NCBI GenBank assembly: GCA_963971405.1
Contig: OZ020489.1
Span: 15,836,290-15,900,289 of the forward strand
Length of the DNA stretch: 64,000 nucleotides
Direction of reading: 5' to 3'
Origin: Psococerastis gibbosa
Lineage: Eukaryota > Arthropoda > Insecta > Psocodea > Psocidae
Positions within the stretch are counted from its first letter, which is position 1. Each line of letters opens with the position of its first letter. Made by a program: the position numbers and the translations under genes. This document shows, one piece after another, positions 12,793-21,925 of this stretch. The notes beneath the pieces were generated by a model, which worked only from the letters and a program-made list of their open reading frames with translations, was not told where the DNA came from and did no database searches.

Positions 12793-14692
12793 CTAGCGCG
12801 GCTTTTCTCAAGGCTACATCAGAAGATTGGTTTTTCGGGAGGTCATGGCCGATGAGATCTAGATTGGCCATTGGTAGCGATCGCACGACTTCTTGTTGTA
12901 CTGGGAATGGCGCGGCTTCTCCCAATAGTATATTGTATTTGGTTTTGATGGAGTCTGCAAGTGTTAATGGCGTTACTTGAGTTTTCAATCTGGAAGTCGC
13001 GTTCTTGTAACTGCCCCATTTCTTGGGGAGGATCCGTTTCTGCCTCTCCCAGAACAGGAGTGATGATCTTTCCCTGCGACACTGGATTGGCTCAATGCTG
13101 GTCTGGACTTCCATGGCTGCGATGGGGGTCGATTTAGGTGCACCAGTGATGGTTCTTAGCGCTATATTTTGGGTGGTTTCCAATTTTGACGACGTGGTAG
13201 CGCTGGCCGTGATAGTAACCTCACTGCCATACTCCAGGATTGGGCGGACATACGTTTTGTATGTGGTGGTCAAAACATCTTGTGTGGCACCCCATTTTGT
13301 GGCGGTCAGTCGTTTGAGTAAGCGGCATCTTTTAGTTGCCCTTTCTGCTGCGCTATCGATATGGGGTTTCCATGACAGTTTCTTGTCGATACTAACGCCG
13401 AGGTATTTGGATACGTCTTGTTTTTCCAGGTCTACTCCTTTGTATCTGAGTTTGACATCCGGCTGCCTTGTTGAGAGACTAAGTATCTGATAGACAGTTT
13501 TTTCTGTGCTAACTGTTAGGCAGTTCTTGTCGGCCCACTTTGCAAGGTTTGCTAAAGTTGCGTTTAGAATAGTCTCTAGTGCTTTTATGTTGCTGCTGGT
13601 TGCCCAGATGAGCAAATCGTCTGCGTATAATAGTGCTTCTACACCCGGTATCTCTCGGATAACGTCTAGGACATCATTGATCATTAGGTTGAACAGTTGG
13701 CAGCTGATCACGGCGCCTTGAGCTAGGCCTTGCCTCTGTAGACGGAACTTCGAGGTGCTATTTTTGAATCTCACTCGCTGGCGCCGCTCACCCAGGAATG
13801 ACTTGATCCATGAGAAAAGTTTTCCGGAGATACCGGCCAGGGCCATCTTGTGTAAGAGCCTCCCTCGCCACACCGTGTCATAGGCTGCTTTCAGGTCGAC
13901 CAGCACCGCCACGGTTGACATTTTCCTATGGAACCCGTCTTTGACGTGTTGTGTGAAGGCGACTACTTGATCCATGGTGTTTCTGTGTCTTCTAAAGCCA
14001 GCTTGAGCGTCGTCTATGGCACTAAGGTGGGTGGTAGCCAGCAGTAGTCTGTTAAGTACCATTCTTTCGGCGACTTTGCATAGTGAACTTGTTAAGGTGA
14101 TGGGGCGGTAGCTGTCGATATTACATGGGTTTTTTCCTTTCTTGAGCACTGGGATCACTTCACCTTTCCTCCACTGGCTAGGCACTCTGGTGTTCCATGT
14201 AAGGTTTATTAGCTTGAGGATAACTTCCTTGGCTTTCTCGCCCAAGTTCGTGAGCATTTCAGGGAAGAGTTGGTCAATGCCTGCTGCCTTCTTTTTTTTG
14301 GTCTGTGTGAGGGCCGCTTCTAGCTCTAGAAAGGTGAAGTTGTCCATGCAGATCGAATTCATTATTTCCTCTAGGCAGTGTGGGGGCGGGGCCTTTTGCA
14401 GTGCCGGTTTGGCAGGTTTATCGATTTTAATGTTGCTGACGTTGGTGTAGTACTTGCAGAGCTCTTCAGCAATTTGTTTGTGGGATGTTAGCTCCTTGTT
14501 TCTGACCTTGATTGGCAATTGTTGCAGTTTATTGCCATCATTATTTAGTGTCGTCACAAAACGGTGAGCCTTAATTCCGTCTTTTCTGAAGTCGAGATTA
14601 CTCAGAAAGCTTTTAAATGCGTCTCTTTTGCCTGATTTAATAGCTTGGGTCAGCATCGCCTGGTTTTTCCGCAGCTCTATGCAGTCCACCAA
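12770..14692 (-). CDS. Retrotransposon reverse transcriptase ORF
   Basis: This is a 640-codon open frame without internal stops. Residues 194-203 carry the fingers motif SYRPITLTSS and 264-275 the catalytic VDLKAAYD block. The QGLAQGAVIS motif is at 321-330 and the catalytic LLYADDLLIW box at 354-363. It copies element RNA into DNA at the target nick. The frame starts close to the truncation point, so the first Met is just the first in-frame ATG, and the endonuclease that normally precedes it is gone. The ORF ends at 12770 where the RNase H frame takes over, shifted by one base, so this copy probably cannot make the full fusion. Confidence 0.93.
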   Translation of the reverse strand: MVDCIELRKNQAMLTQAIKSGKRDAFKSFLSNLDFRKDGIKAHRFVTTLNNDGNKLQQLPIKVRNKELTSHKQIAEELCKYYTNVSNIKIDKPAKPALQKAPPPHCLEEIMNSICMDNFTFLELEAALTQTKKKKAAGIDQLFPEMLTNLGEKAKEVILKLINLTWNTRVPSQWRKGEVIPVLKKGKNPCNIDSYRPITLTSSLCKVAERMVLNRLLLATTHLSAIDDAQAGFRRHRNTMDQVVAFTQHVKDGFHRKMSTVAVLVDLKAAYDTVWRGRLLHKMALAGISGKLFSWIKSFLGERRQRVRFKNSTSKFRLQRQGLAQGAVISCQLFNLMINDVLDVIREIPGVEALLYADDLLIWATSSNIKALETILNATLANLAKWADKNCLTVSTEKTVYQILSLSTRQPDVKLRYKGVDLEKQDVSKYLGVSIDKKLSWKPHIDSAAERATKRCRLLKRLTATKWGATQDVLTTTYKTYVRPILEYGSEVTITASATTSSKLETTQNIALRTITGAPKSTPIAAMEVQTSIEPIQCRRERSSLLFWERQKRILPKKWGSYKNATSRLKTQVTPLTLADSIKTKYNILLGEAAPFPVQQEVVRSLPMANLDLIGHDLPKNQSSDVALRKAALETNVSSN

Positions 14693-15612
14693 TGACCTTG
14701 TATATGATATTGTATAATAAAATTCATCTGCTAACTTTGAAAACTGGAAACATAAAGGTTTATCTGAAACTTAAATATTGGTATGCCCTCTAAATGAATT
14801 CGAATAGAAACAGACTGAAGGATTTCCTCCAAATTTGGGAAGCAGATAAAAACTTTTGCTTAGTTTCATGAATTTTCCACGAATTTCGGGGATTATCACG
14901 TGCAACTATGCCTTTTCAAATTTCTATTTTTACCCAAAATCATACAATTTAATTTGTACACTCTTTTTATAATAAGCATTTAAGATGATAAAGCTACTAC
15001 ATTAAACAGTGAAAGCCATAAATTTAATTTCTCTACATTGAGCTAGACTTGCAATGATTCATAAATATTGTCAGTCGTAAGCAAAAAGTATTAAAAAGAG
15101 GTCATACGAATAATAATACAAACCCATCATAGGAATGAGGAGCATTAAAGTTAACCAAAGTTGGAAAAGAAAAATAAATGTACGAGAAGCATATGGCTAA
15201 ATTATTCAGTTTTATTGCTACATTTCCATTGCAATCACAGCAATAAGACGTATCGTGGAGCCGTGAGCATTGTGAAATTTCAGACCTCAGATGACACCAT
15301 TTTTACACATGTCCTGGTGCATTATACATCAGCTTTGGCAATAGATGGCTTGAGGAAGCATTAAAAATACATTCAAAGAGGTTTACTGGGAGAATAGCAA
15401 GTCCAAGATGTGGTAAGTTTAATTTGGTAGGCATTGAAACTCCATCGAGTACCTCTAGCCAGATCACCAAAAGCCACAAGATTCACTTTAAGAGACAATC
15501 ACAGGGGAAACACCTTACCTAAAAAATCAAATTTCACGAGAAATATCGATCGCAGAGCTATCATTGAGTAATTAGTCAATTAATGCAATTTTCCTTTACA
15601 TTTATGCATTAT

Positions 15613-16132
15613 AGGGGTCTTCACAATGTTGGTGTTATCGAGTTATACCTAGTTTAGCGTGTTACATCAAGTTAACTTAACACACCGATAACCAAGCTAA
15701 CCAGCGTGCTATCCTAAACGCACTTCCAAGTAAATTAACTCAGTTAACTGTGTTGTTTAGCTAGCGCTGCGATCGATAGCTTAGGTTTGACCACGCCATC
15801 TTTGTTTTTGTCGATTGATTTGAAACACGCGTTTAAAAAATTTGTAGTATTTACATGTATTTGTATTATCTATTATGTCACGAGCAATTACCGTAAATAC
15901 TTAAAATTATAATAACCAAAATGAACAAAAAATATAAACAAAATTGGCACTAGAATAGAGTTCTGCCACGTTCTTTAAAACCGTGCCACGAACGTCTGAC
16001 TACTACCACGATGTTTACTCTGTTAAATATTTTCGATATAGCATGATAACTCATCCTCGAGGTCCACTCACGATTGTGTGTTAACTTGGATAGCACATGT
16101 AACTCGATAACACCAACACTGTGAAGACCCCT
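15613..16132. mobile_element. Non-autonomous inverted-repeat element, 520 bp
   Basis: The ends are AGGGGTCTTCACA and its reverse complement, and the inverted match continues through TGTTGGTGTTATCGAGTTA for about 33 bp. The flanks read TAT on both sides, so a short TA or TAT duplication is possible. No ORF is present. It is a MITE-like element with no close relative in this window. Confidence 0.75.
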
Positions 16133-17110
16133 TATATAACCGTGTATTTATCAATATGTATAAAAAAATGCTGATAACATTTTAAAGAATTTTTTTTGTC
16201 CCCCCCCCCCCCCCCCGCCTCCACAAGAAAAATACTAAAAACCATAAAAATCGAGTTGGCCCAATATAGAAAAAATGGTCCCGAGATTTGCCAAATTTCA
16301 TCAATATCCACAAATTGCCGTTGGACAAGGGACCAATAATAAGTCTTTCTGGACATTATTATTAATAAATTAAATTAAAATAATACTCAAAGCATACAAT
16401 ATGCATAAATAGCATACTTAATAATATACTACTACTCAAAGCATACAAACTGAAACTGACTTAATTTTTGGCAGGTTGCGATTTTTACTGCTACACCATC
16501 TGGAAGATTAGTTTGTCAGCCAAAGTCACTATCGCGAAAGGAACATAAATAAGCCGAAAAATTTTATATCCTGAGAAAACATAAAGTATAGAGCTATAAA
16601 GAAACCCCTTCAGAATGAAAAACGATCGTGAGAAAATGCAATGAAGGACATACTGTATATGCAGGGCAGATTTGAGGTCAGGCGGAAAGAGCCGAATTTT
16701 TCGAGTTCGACGGAGTTGCCAATACATCATTCAACAGCATATACACACTATACGACAACTTCCTATTTCCTGTAATATAGTATGTGCCACAATGACAAGC
16801 ATCCTTTTTGACGTCATCATCAAAGGAAGTAGACTATGATTTAGAGTTTGTTGTTATGACTGCCTGCACGAAAAATCAAAAATTCTTTTGTGTAGGTAAA
16901 AAAAAAAAGAATTATGCGGCTTTCCTGTTATCGCAGCCGAGGAGAAGACACTGGAGCAAGACCTTGTTTGTTCTTCAACTACCCAAAGCGCGGATTATAA
17001 TTAAACATGAGAAATTTTCCAGCAATAACACGAGAGTGAGAGTTTAAGGTAAATCGTTCCAAACACTTTGAAAACAAAGGTCGCCATGCCTTTCATTTTA
17101 GACGAAATTA

Positions 17111-17632
17111 TTATTATTATTATTTTTTTTATTTTATTAATTTAAGGGTGCGAGGCCACGCTGCTTGTGGCATATGCGCCAAGTCTCTAAGTTGTCTTAG
17201 TAGTTATATCGCTTTTAGAAGCTCTGTGTGGTGGAGAAAGGCTGAAAGTGAGACGACATTACTAACGTCGTCTCCCAGGATTAGAGAGAGAGTTGATTGT
17301 ATGTTGTACATTGCACGGGCTGTTTGATAGTTGGGGCAATCTGCAAGTATGTGTTCAACAGTAAGTGGGCAAGCACACTGGTTACATTGGGGTGGCAGGT
17401 CTTTGCTCATTAGGTACGAATGAGTTAGATGCGTATGTCCTATGCGCAGTCTCGCGAGCGAGACTTCAAGGCGGCGCGACCTCTGGGATGATGTTTCCCA
17501 CTCGCCTATTTTAGGCTTTATAATGTGAAGTTTTTTATAGGTAGTTAGGTGCGATTCTGTCCATTGGCTCTGCCATCTGCTTAATATGTGTCTAGTGGTA
17601 AGATTTATTCTGTCTGCGGTTGGGAGGACTGG
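17111..17632 (-). mobile_element. LINE 3' fragment with (AAT)n tail
   Basis: A 12-bp TSD, TAGACGAAATTA, lies at 17099-17110 and 17633-17644. The insert ends on the minus strand in an A-rich and AAT-repeat tail (17111-17150) and keeps only the last part of the coding region. It is a second RNase H-class LINE family, distinct from the 11960-14706 element. Confidence 0.85.
17204..17629 (-). CDS. LINE polyprotein C-terminus, 5'-truncated
   Basis: The frame is open from the truncation point to a stop at 17204, about 141 codons. It includes RLEVSLARLRIGHTHLTHSY, then CNQCACPLTVEHILADCPNY, a CCHC-type motif typical of the tail of I/R1/LOA-group LINE proteins, and ends near SLSAFLHHTELLKAI. RT and RNase H are absent. 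There is no initiator, so it is a remnant, although it has no internal stop. Confidence 0.8.
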   Translation of the reverse strand, partial: VLPTADRINLTTRHILSRWQSQWTESHLTTYKKLHIIKPKIGEWETSSQRSRRLEVSLARLRIGHTHLTHSYLMSKDLPPQCNQCACPLTVEHILADCPNYQTARAMYNIQSTLSLILGDDVSNVVSLSAFLHHTELLKAI

Positions 17633-17696
17633 TAGACGAAATTAATTAATTAATAAAAAATGTCGTCTGCTATGCAGCGGAAATATTTAAATCATC

Positions 17697-17800
17697 AAGG
17701 GTCTGCAGACCGTTACCAATATTGCGGTGCTTGAGAACCTACACAAGATAAGTCCCCCTAAGGTATATTATTGGTCCGACCATTCTAGTTAAATTCCCAT
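17697..17800. repeat. Short repeat related to 31368-31620
   Basis: GACCGTTACCAATAT and ACACAAGATAAGT, followed by AAGGTATATTATTGG, match blocks in 31368-31620 in the same order. This copy lacks about 150 bp in the middle. The class is unknown. Confidence 0.4.
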
Positions 17801-18862
17801 GATTAAAATAATTAAATAAACAAGTTATGTGTTCTTCTTTTATGTTTGCAATGTGCTTGCAGCTAATGCATAATAACATGGAATTACTGTACTAAAGCTA
17901 AATCCGGTTAAAATTCAACAAGCTCAGCATGTAATAGCCAAGGATTGGTATCATATGGCACTGTAATGACAATTTGAACGACGAAAGGCAGTAAAACAGG
18001 CTGGGAAAAGTTGAGAGATGATGGGATATTATGATGGGAGGAGGCTAGGTCTTTTGCCAACTCTGAAAACAGGTCGTCAATACAAGATTTATGAGCTCTC
18101 ACAGAGACTATTCAACGTTTTTAGGACAGTTCATTCAAAACAATTTCCATTTGATAGCTATGAATTTATTTTATGCAAAGAAAAATCGAGTGCTCAATAA
18201 AGCGCCTCTATGTTACAAAAATGATTGAATTGAAATTTCCTACGGTTAAATGGAACGATTGTAATAACTTTTATGTCTTCAGCGTCCCGTTGAGTTCGCA
18301 ATAGTAATAGTATTGCATGTAATGTCATAGTACTTCAGTAAGTTTCAGATTGTTCTGGCCACAAAAAATCTGGCCAAAAAGTAAACATTTAGTATATTGT
18401 GTAGTCCTCTACACCTTGGATGGAGCAAATCTTTATAGCGTACGTTCAACATCCCCTTCCAGAGCCACATATTAACAAAAAATATGGTGACACAGGCTCC
18501 ATGCCCATATTGCCGTCCTGAGCAATAACGACGTAAGTAGATTTATTGTCTATTTCGCCAGAGGCGAGTTTCTTTAGGATTTCGACACGATTTGGATTAG
18601 AAACTGCCAAGTAATTTTTACATTTCGACCCATTTCGAAAGGAAATACGGTTATTTAGAGTAAAAAACTGGATTCTACGCTAAAAACGGTACAGAAACAT
18701 GATAGATAAAAAATCGAAATAATTGGCGTTCTGCGCTATTGCTTGGGACGGCAGCATAGTCGAGAAGAAAAATGCTGTCATAAACCATGTCGAGCTCATT
18801 TTATATAATTAAAATTCTCATTTATTATTATTACAAAGCTTCAGTATGATCTATTTACTTAC

Positions 18863-19007
18863 TGCTATTTAGTGGCGTATGCGCTTGGTAGGGATGATGG
18901 AGAACACCAGTAGACAAGCTGTGCTGCAACCCGCGCTGATGGTAGGCCACCCCGTGGTGGGCCAGGGGGAGGTGGCCCGGGGCGTAGTGCCTGCCGTAGC
19001 CCTCCAT
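18863..19007 (-). CDS. Candidate first coding exon, His/Gly/Pro-rich N-terminus
   Basis: On the minus strand an ATG in good context (AACATGG) opens 48 codons, beginning MEGYGRHYAPGHLPLAHHGV, and runs into the donor AGCA|GTAAGT (phase 1). The exon and its upstream leader are markedly GC-rich against an AT-rich background. The His, Tyr and Pro-rich composition resembles N-termini of developmental transcription factors, but no domain is visible. Camta lies downstream on the same strand. However, the phase-1 donor does not fit the phase-0 acceptor at 10986, so at least one more exon would be needed, or this is another gene. An opposing 177-codon frame (18879-19412, plus) is most likely its shadow. 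Confidence 0.5.
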
Positions 19008-19240
19008 GTTAATACCGCGGGTCACATGGCCCCGCTTCCAAGCTGTGGGCCCCCTCTCGGTGCTCGCTATGTCTCCGCTGTGCGCCCTCACTTCCCTCTG
19101 CCCCCCACGCAAATATCTAAAGAATGCATCGTGTTGCAGTGCATGCAAACCAAAGTTTGCTTGATAACAGTCTCTGATTGTCAAGGTTGCAAACACTGGT
19201 CGAGGGCGTGCTGGCGTGCGGGGAGGGGCGTACAAGTCAG
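19008..19240 (-). promoter_or_regulatory. GC-rich presumptive 5' leader
   Basis: This GC-rich block lies directly upstream of the candidate start codon at 19007 and ends abruptly near 19240, where the sequence turns AT-rich. It is the likeliest place for a promoter and 5' UTR. No TATA box is evident. Confidence 0.3.
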
Positions 19241-20724
19241 CGGATTTGTCGAAGGGGCAATATTATTATACGTACTATATAGGTATTATTACTCTCTGTA
19301 TTCCATAAAATGTATCATTTTGGTATCGCTTTTTATGGTATTAAATTCATTTTATGGTACAGTTTTCAATACGGTTTACCGGAGTATATACAAGTATATA
19401 ATCGCAAAATAAAACAGAGGGACTGTGACAGTAATGAGCGCACAGCACCATAGGCGATAGGCATACGATATAGTCACAATATCACGTGTCGCGGTTCCCA
19501 ACCGTTTTGTGGTTCCGACCCAAACCAAAATTGCCGTAGATAGTAATGTAGTACATATATAGTATGCATTTTTTATATCTGTATTTCTAATTACTAAATC
19601 TAAGTTACTCACTAGCATAACTTCATTTTGAGCTACAGGAGCATATTTAGGTTACATGTAATTTACGGCTCCACAACGATTCGAGAGTAGCTAGGACCGT
19701 GGAATATGGCTCCGCGAACCAAAAACTTTCTCAGCCGTTGAGCTAGGTAATTGTTTCTCACAATTATTGCATAAAATAACAACTCATAAATTTATTAACA
19801 CAATAAATATAGCCTATTTGAAAATTCTACCAAATCAAATTTTCCAATGATACTTCCATTACTTATATAACCATAAATCATGGCTAAAATGAAAATGTTT
19901 GCATACAATTGGCAGTGCTTAATTGTCTCAGAACGCAAGACATCTTCCAGCTGGGACATTCCTAATTCCTTTACCATTCCCGAGAATGTCTTTCTTCAAT
20001 AAGAAAAGTTTGCCCGCATATAAACTGTTTAAAAGGGTAAAAATATTAATACTGTCCATGGCCGTAAAACAAAAGTAAAAGAAAAAAAAGTTATATGCCA
20101 CGAAGGAGAAAAAGTGTGTCAGTAACAAAAGAGCGAGAAAAACGGGCAATGAAAGGACGTTTTTATACAAAGAATATTTACAAGAGTCATGGGGTGCAAT
20201 AAAAATAAGGTGTGAATATCACATGTGACAGTCAAATGAAAAATAAAGTCGCTGGATCGAAGGCCTATTTCCGAGGTATGATGCGGGTGGAGGGAACGTG
20301 TCTACAGGAAAAGAACAAAGCGTGAATAAAAATTCAACCCCTAACCTATCAGCTTATAGTACGGGGCGGATTTTCCCAAGGTGCCGACTGACGAGAAGTG
20401 AAAGGGGATGAGTTGGCTGGGAAATCGTTTGTACATGTCAAAACTCGAAAGGAAAAGAAAAACAAAGGCTTCTGTCTTAACTCTGAACACAAATTACTCG
20501 CACACGTACTGTAGCTGGATAAAATCCCGCTAATGTCAGCTGAGCTTATCAATGATAGGAGGTGACATGAGCGTACGCAGCATTTAAATGAGGGGGGCCA
20601 AGCGCCTTCTGCACATAGCTGCGTGCACCCAAGGGAGGTGACGAATATGAAACGGCGTAAGAGTGCTGATAAAACAGTTAAATGTCAACATAATGAACTA
20701 AAAGGATCAAACGACAGTAAGTAC
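19241..20724. other. No gene seen
   Basis: This is AT-rich sequence without a recognisable domain, element end or exon with paired splice sites. Confidence 0.4.
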
Positions 20725-20727
20725 TTA

Positions 20728-20867
20728 GGTGGCTATTCCACCGACCTCGTTTTGCAGCGTGAGCGTGACACTGACGTGGTAGCAGACATTATTAATAAGT
20801 CTTTAATGTCTGCTACCACGTCAATGTCACGCTCACGCTGCAAAACGAGGTTGGTGTAATAGCCGTC
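20728..20867. mobile_element. MITE family B, palindromic short form
   Basis: This is a 140-bp near-perfect palindrome with TTA at 20725-20727 and 20868-20870. Its ends are GGTGGCTATTCCACCG-like and its centre is GGTAGCAGACATT...AATGTCTGCTACC. The stem carries GTTTTGCAGCGTGAGCGTGAC, a sequence different from the other B copies. A 3-bp TTA duplication with GG ends fits the PIF/Harbinger group. Confidence 0.8.
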
Positions 20868-21012
20868 TTAAAAAACAGGCCAACATCAAGCACTTAGGCC
20901 CAGTACAGACGGACGATTCTCGTAGGCTTCATTGTAGCCATAGGGCTTGCAGAAGATTTCTTGACTGAAGCTGCTGCCAAGCCAACCGCACGAAAGTGCA
21001 CGGTTGGCCTTA

Positions 21013-21393
21013 GGCGAGGATTCGACCGATCGGCTAGGGCTAAATACAAAAACGGTGACGTGGTAGCAGACATCCAAAACATAGGCGGGGTTTCCACCGA
21101 CCGCAAATGACATTGACGGAAATGTTTGTTTTCCTCTATGCCATAGTTAAAATTGATCAATGATCGTACAGTAAAATCACAAACAAACAAACTAAAATTA
21201 AAAAATTGCGTCATGTGATATGTTAAGTACAAACATTTTAATAGATTACTATAAAAAGAAAAATTCTAATTTCCGTCAATGTCATTTGCATTCTGCAATG
21301 CGAGGTCGGTGGAAACACCGCCTAAGTCTTGAATGTCTGCTACCACGTCACCGTTTTTGTATTTAGCCCTAGCCGGTCGGTGGAATCCCCGCC
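21013..21393. mobile_element. MITE family B, composite form, core in forward orientation
   Basis: It is flanked by TTA on both sides. The outer arms carry CGGCTAGGGCTAAATAC and ACGGTGACGTGGTAGC. An inner element beginning GGCGGGGTTTCCACCG encloses a core with ATGCCATAGTTAAAATTGAT. It lies inside the A element at 20897-21925 and has no ORF. Confidence 0.75.
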
Positions 21394-21408
21394 TTAGACT
21401 TTCCCTTA

Positions 21409-21796
21409 GCCGCCTATTCCATCGACCGGCTAGGGCTATTTACAAAAACGGTGACGTGGTAGCTGACATTCAAGACTTAGGTGGCGTTTCCACCGACCTC
21501 GCATTGCAGAATGCAAATGACAAATTAGAATTTTTCTTTTTATAGAAATCTATTAAAATGTTTGTACTTAACACATTCCATGACGCCATTTTTTAATTTT
21601 AGTTTGTTTGTTTGTGATTTTACTGTATGATCATTGATCAATTTTAACTATGGCATAGAGGAAAACAAACATTTCTGTCAATTCTGCAATGCGAGGTTGG
21701 TGGAAACCCCGCCTTGAATGTCTTGAAAGTCTTGAATGTCTGCTACCACGTCACTGTTTTTGTAAATAGCCCTAGCCGGTCGATGGAATGGGCGCC
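21409..21796. mobile_element. MITE family B, composite form, core inverted
   Basis: The outer arms match the copy at 21013-21393. The inner core, including ATCAATTTTAACTATGGCAT, is in the opposite orientation to the copies at 21013, 27575 and 55199. It sits about 15 bp from its neighbour within the same A element. Confidence 0.75.
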
Positions 21797-21925
21797 TAAG
21801 ACATACCACATCATAGGAAACTTCTGAAATAGACTCTGGTTTTGCACCAACCAATCACAAACCCCTATGGCTACAATGAAAAAGCCGTCAGCAAATCGGG
21901 ACAAATCGTCCGTGTGTACCGGGCC

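Larger units (their letters stand above)
11960..14706 (-). mobile_element. RNase H-bearing non-LTR retrotransposon (I-group), 5'-truncated
   Basis: This 2,747-bp insertion is flanked by a perfect 14-bp TSD, ATATTGTATAATAA, at 11946-11959 and 14707-14720. On the minus strand it runs reverse transcriptase, RNase H, a CCHC-like tail, then a TAAG-repeat 3' end at 11960-11972. The upstream endonuclease is missing, which fits target-primed insertion with 5' truncation. RT plus RNase H without LTRs points to the I/LOA/R1 group of LINEs; the exact clade cannot be fixed by eye. The intact TSD and long ORF suggest a fairly recent insertion. Confidence 0.92.
10987..18862 (-). other. Presumed intronic or upstream region with LINE insertions
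   Basis: This stretch lies between the 10851-10986 exon and the candidate first exon at 18863-19007. It holds an RTE fragment (11040-11396), two RNase H-bearing LINEs (11960-14706 and 17111-17632) and an inverted-repeat element (15613-16132). Gaps at 11397-11945, 14721-15612, 16133-17098 and 17801-18862 show no exon or element I can support, apart from a 16-C tract at about 16201-16216. Confidence 0.45.
20897..21925. mobile_element. MITE family A, expanded by nested B elements
   Basis: The left end GGCCCAGTACAGACGGACGA and right end TCGTCCGTGTGTACCGGGCC form the A-family inverted repeat. The element is 1,029 bp, far longer than the 229-416 bp of uninterrupted copies, because two B elements (21013-21393 and 21409-21796) lie inside. 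A hairpin sits near 20978-21010 (GCCAACCG...CGGTTGGC). Confidence 0.8.

Noticed and set aside
13023-13490. 155-codon plus-strand frame
   Set aside because: It is the complement of the RT coding region and has no motif of its own.
18879-19412. 177-codon plus-strand frame
   Set aside because: It overlaps the GC-rich minus-strand exon that has a start codon and a donor. The plus reading has neither domain nor splice signals.
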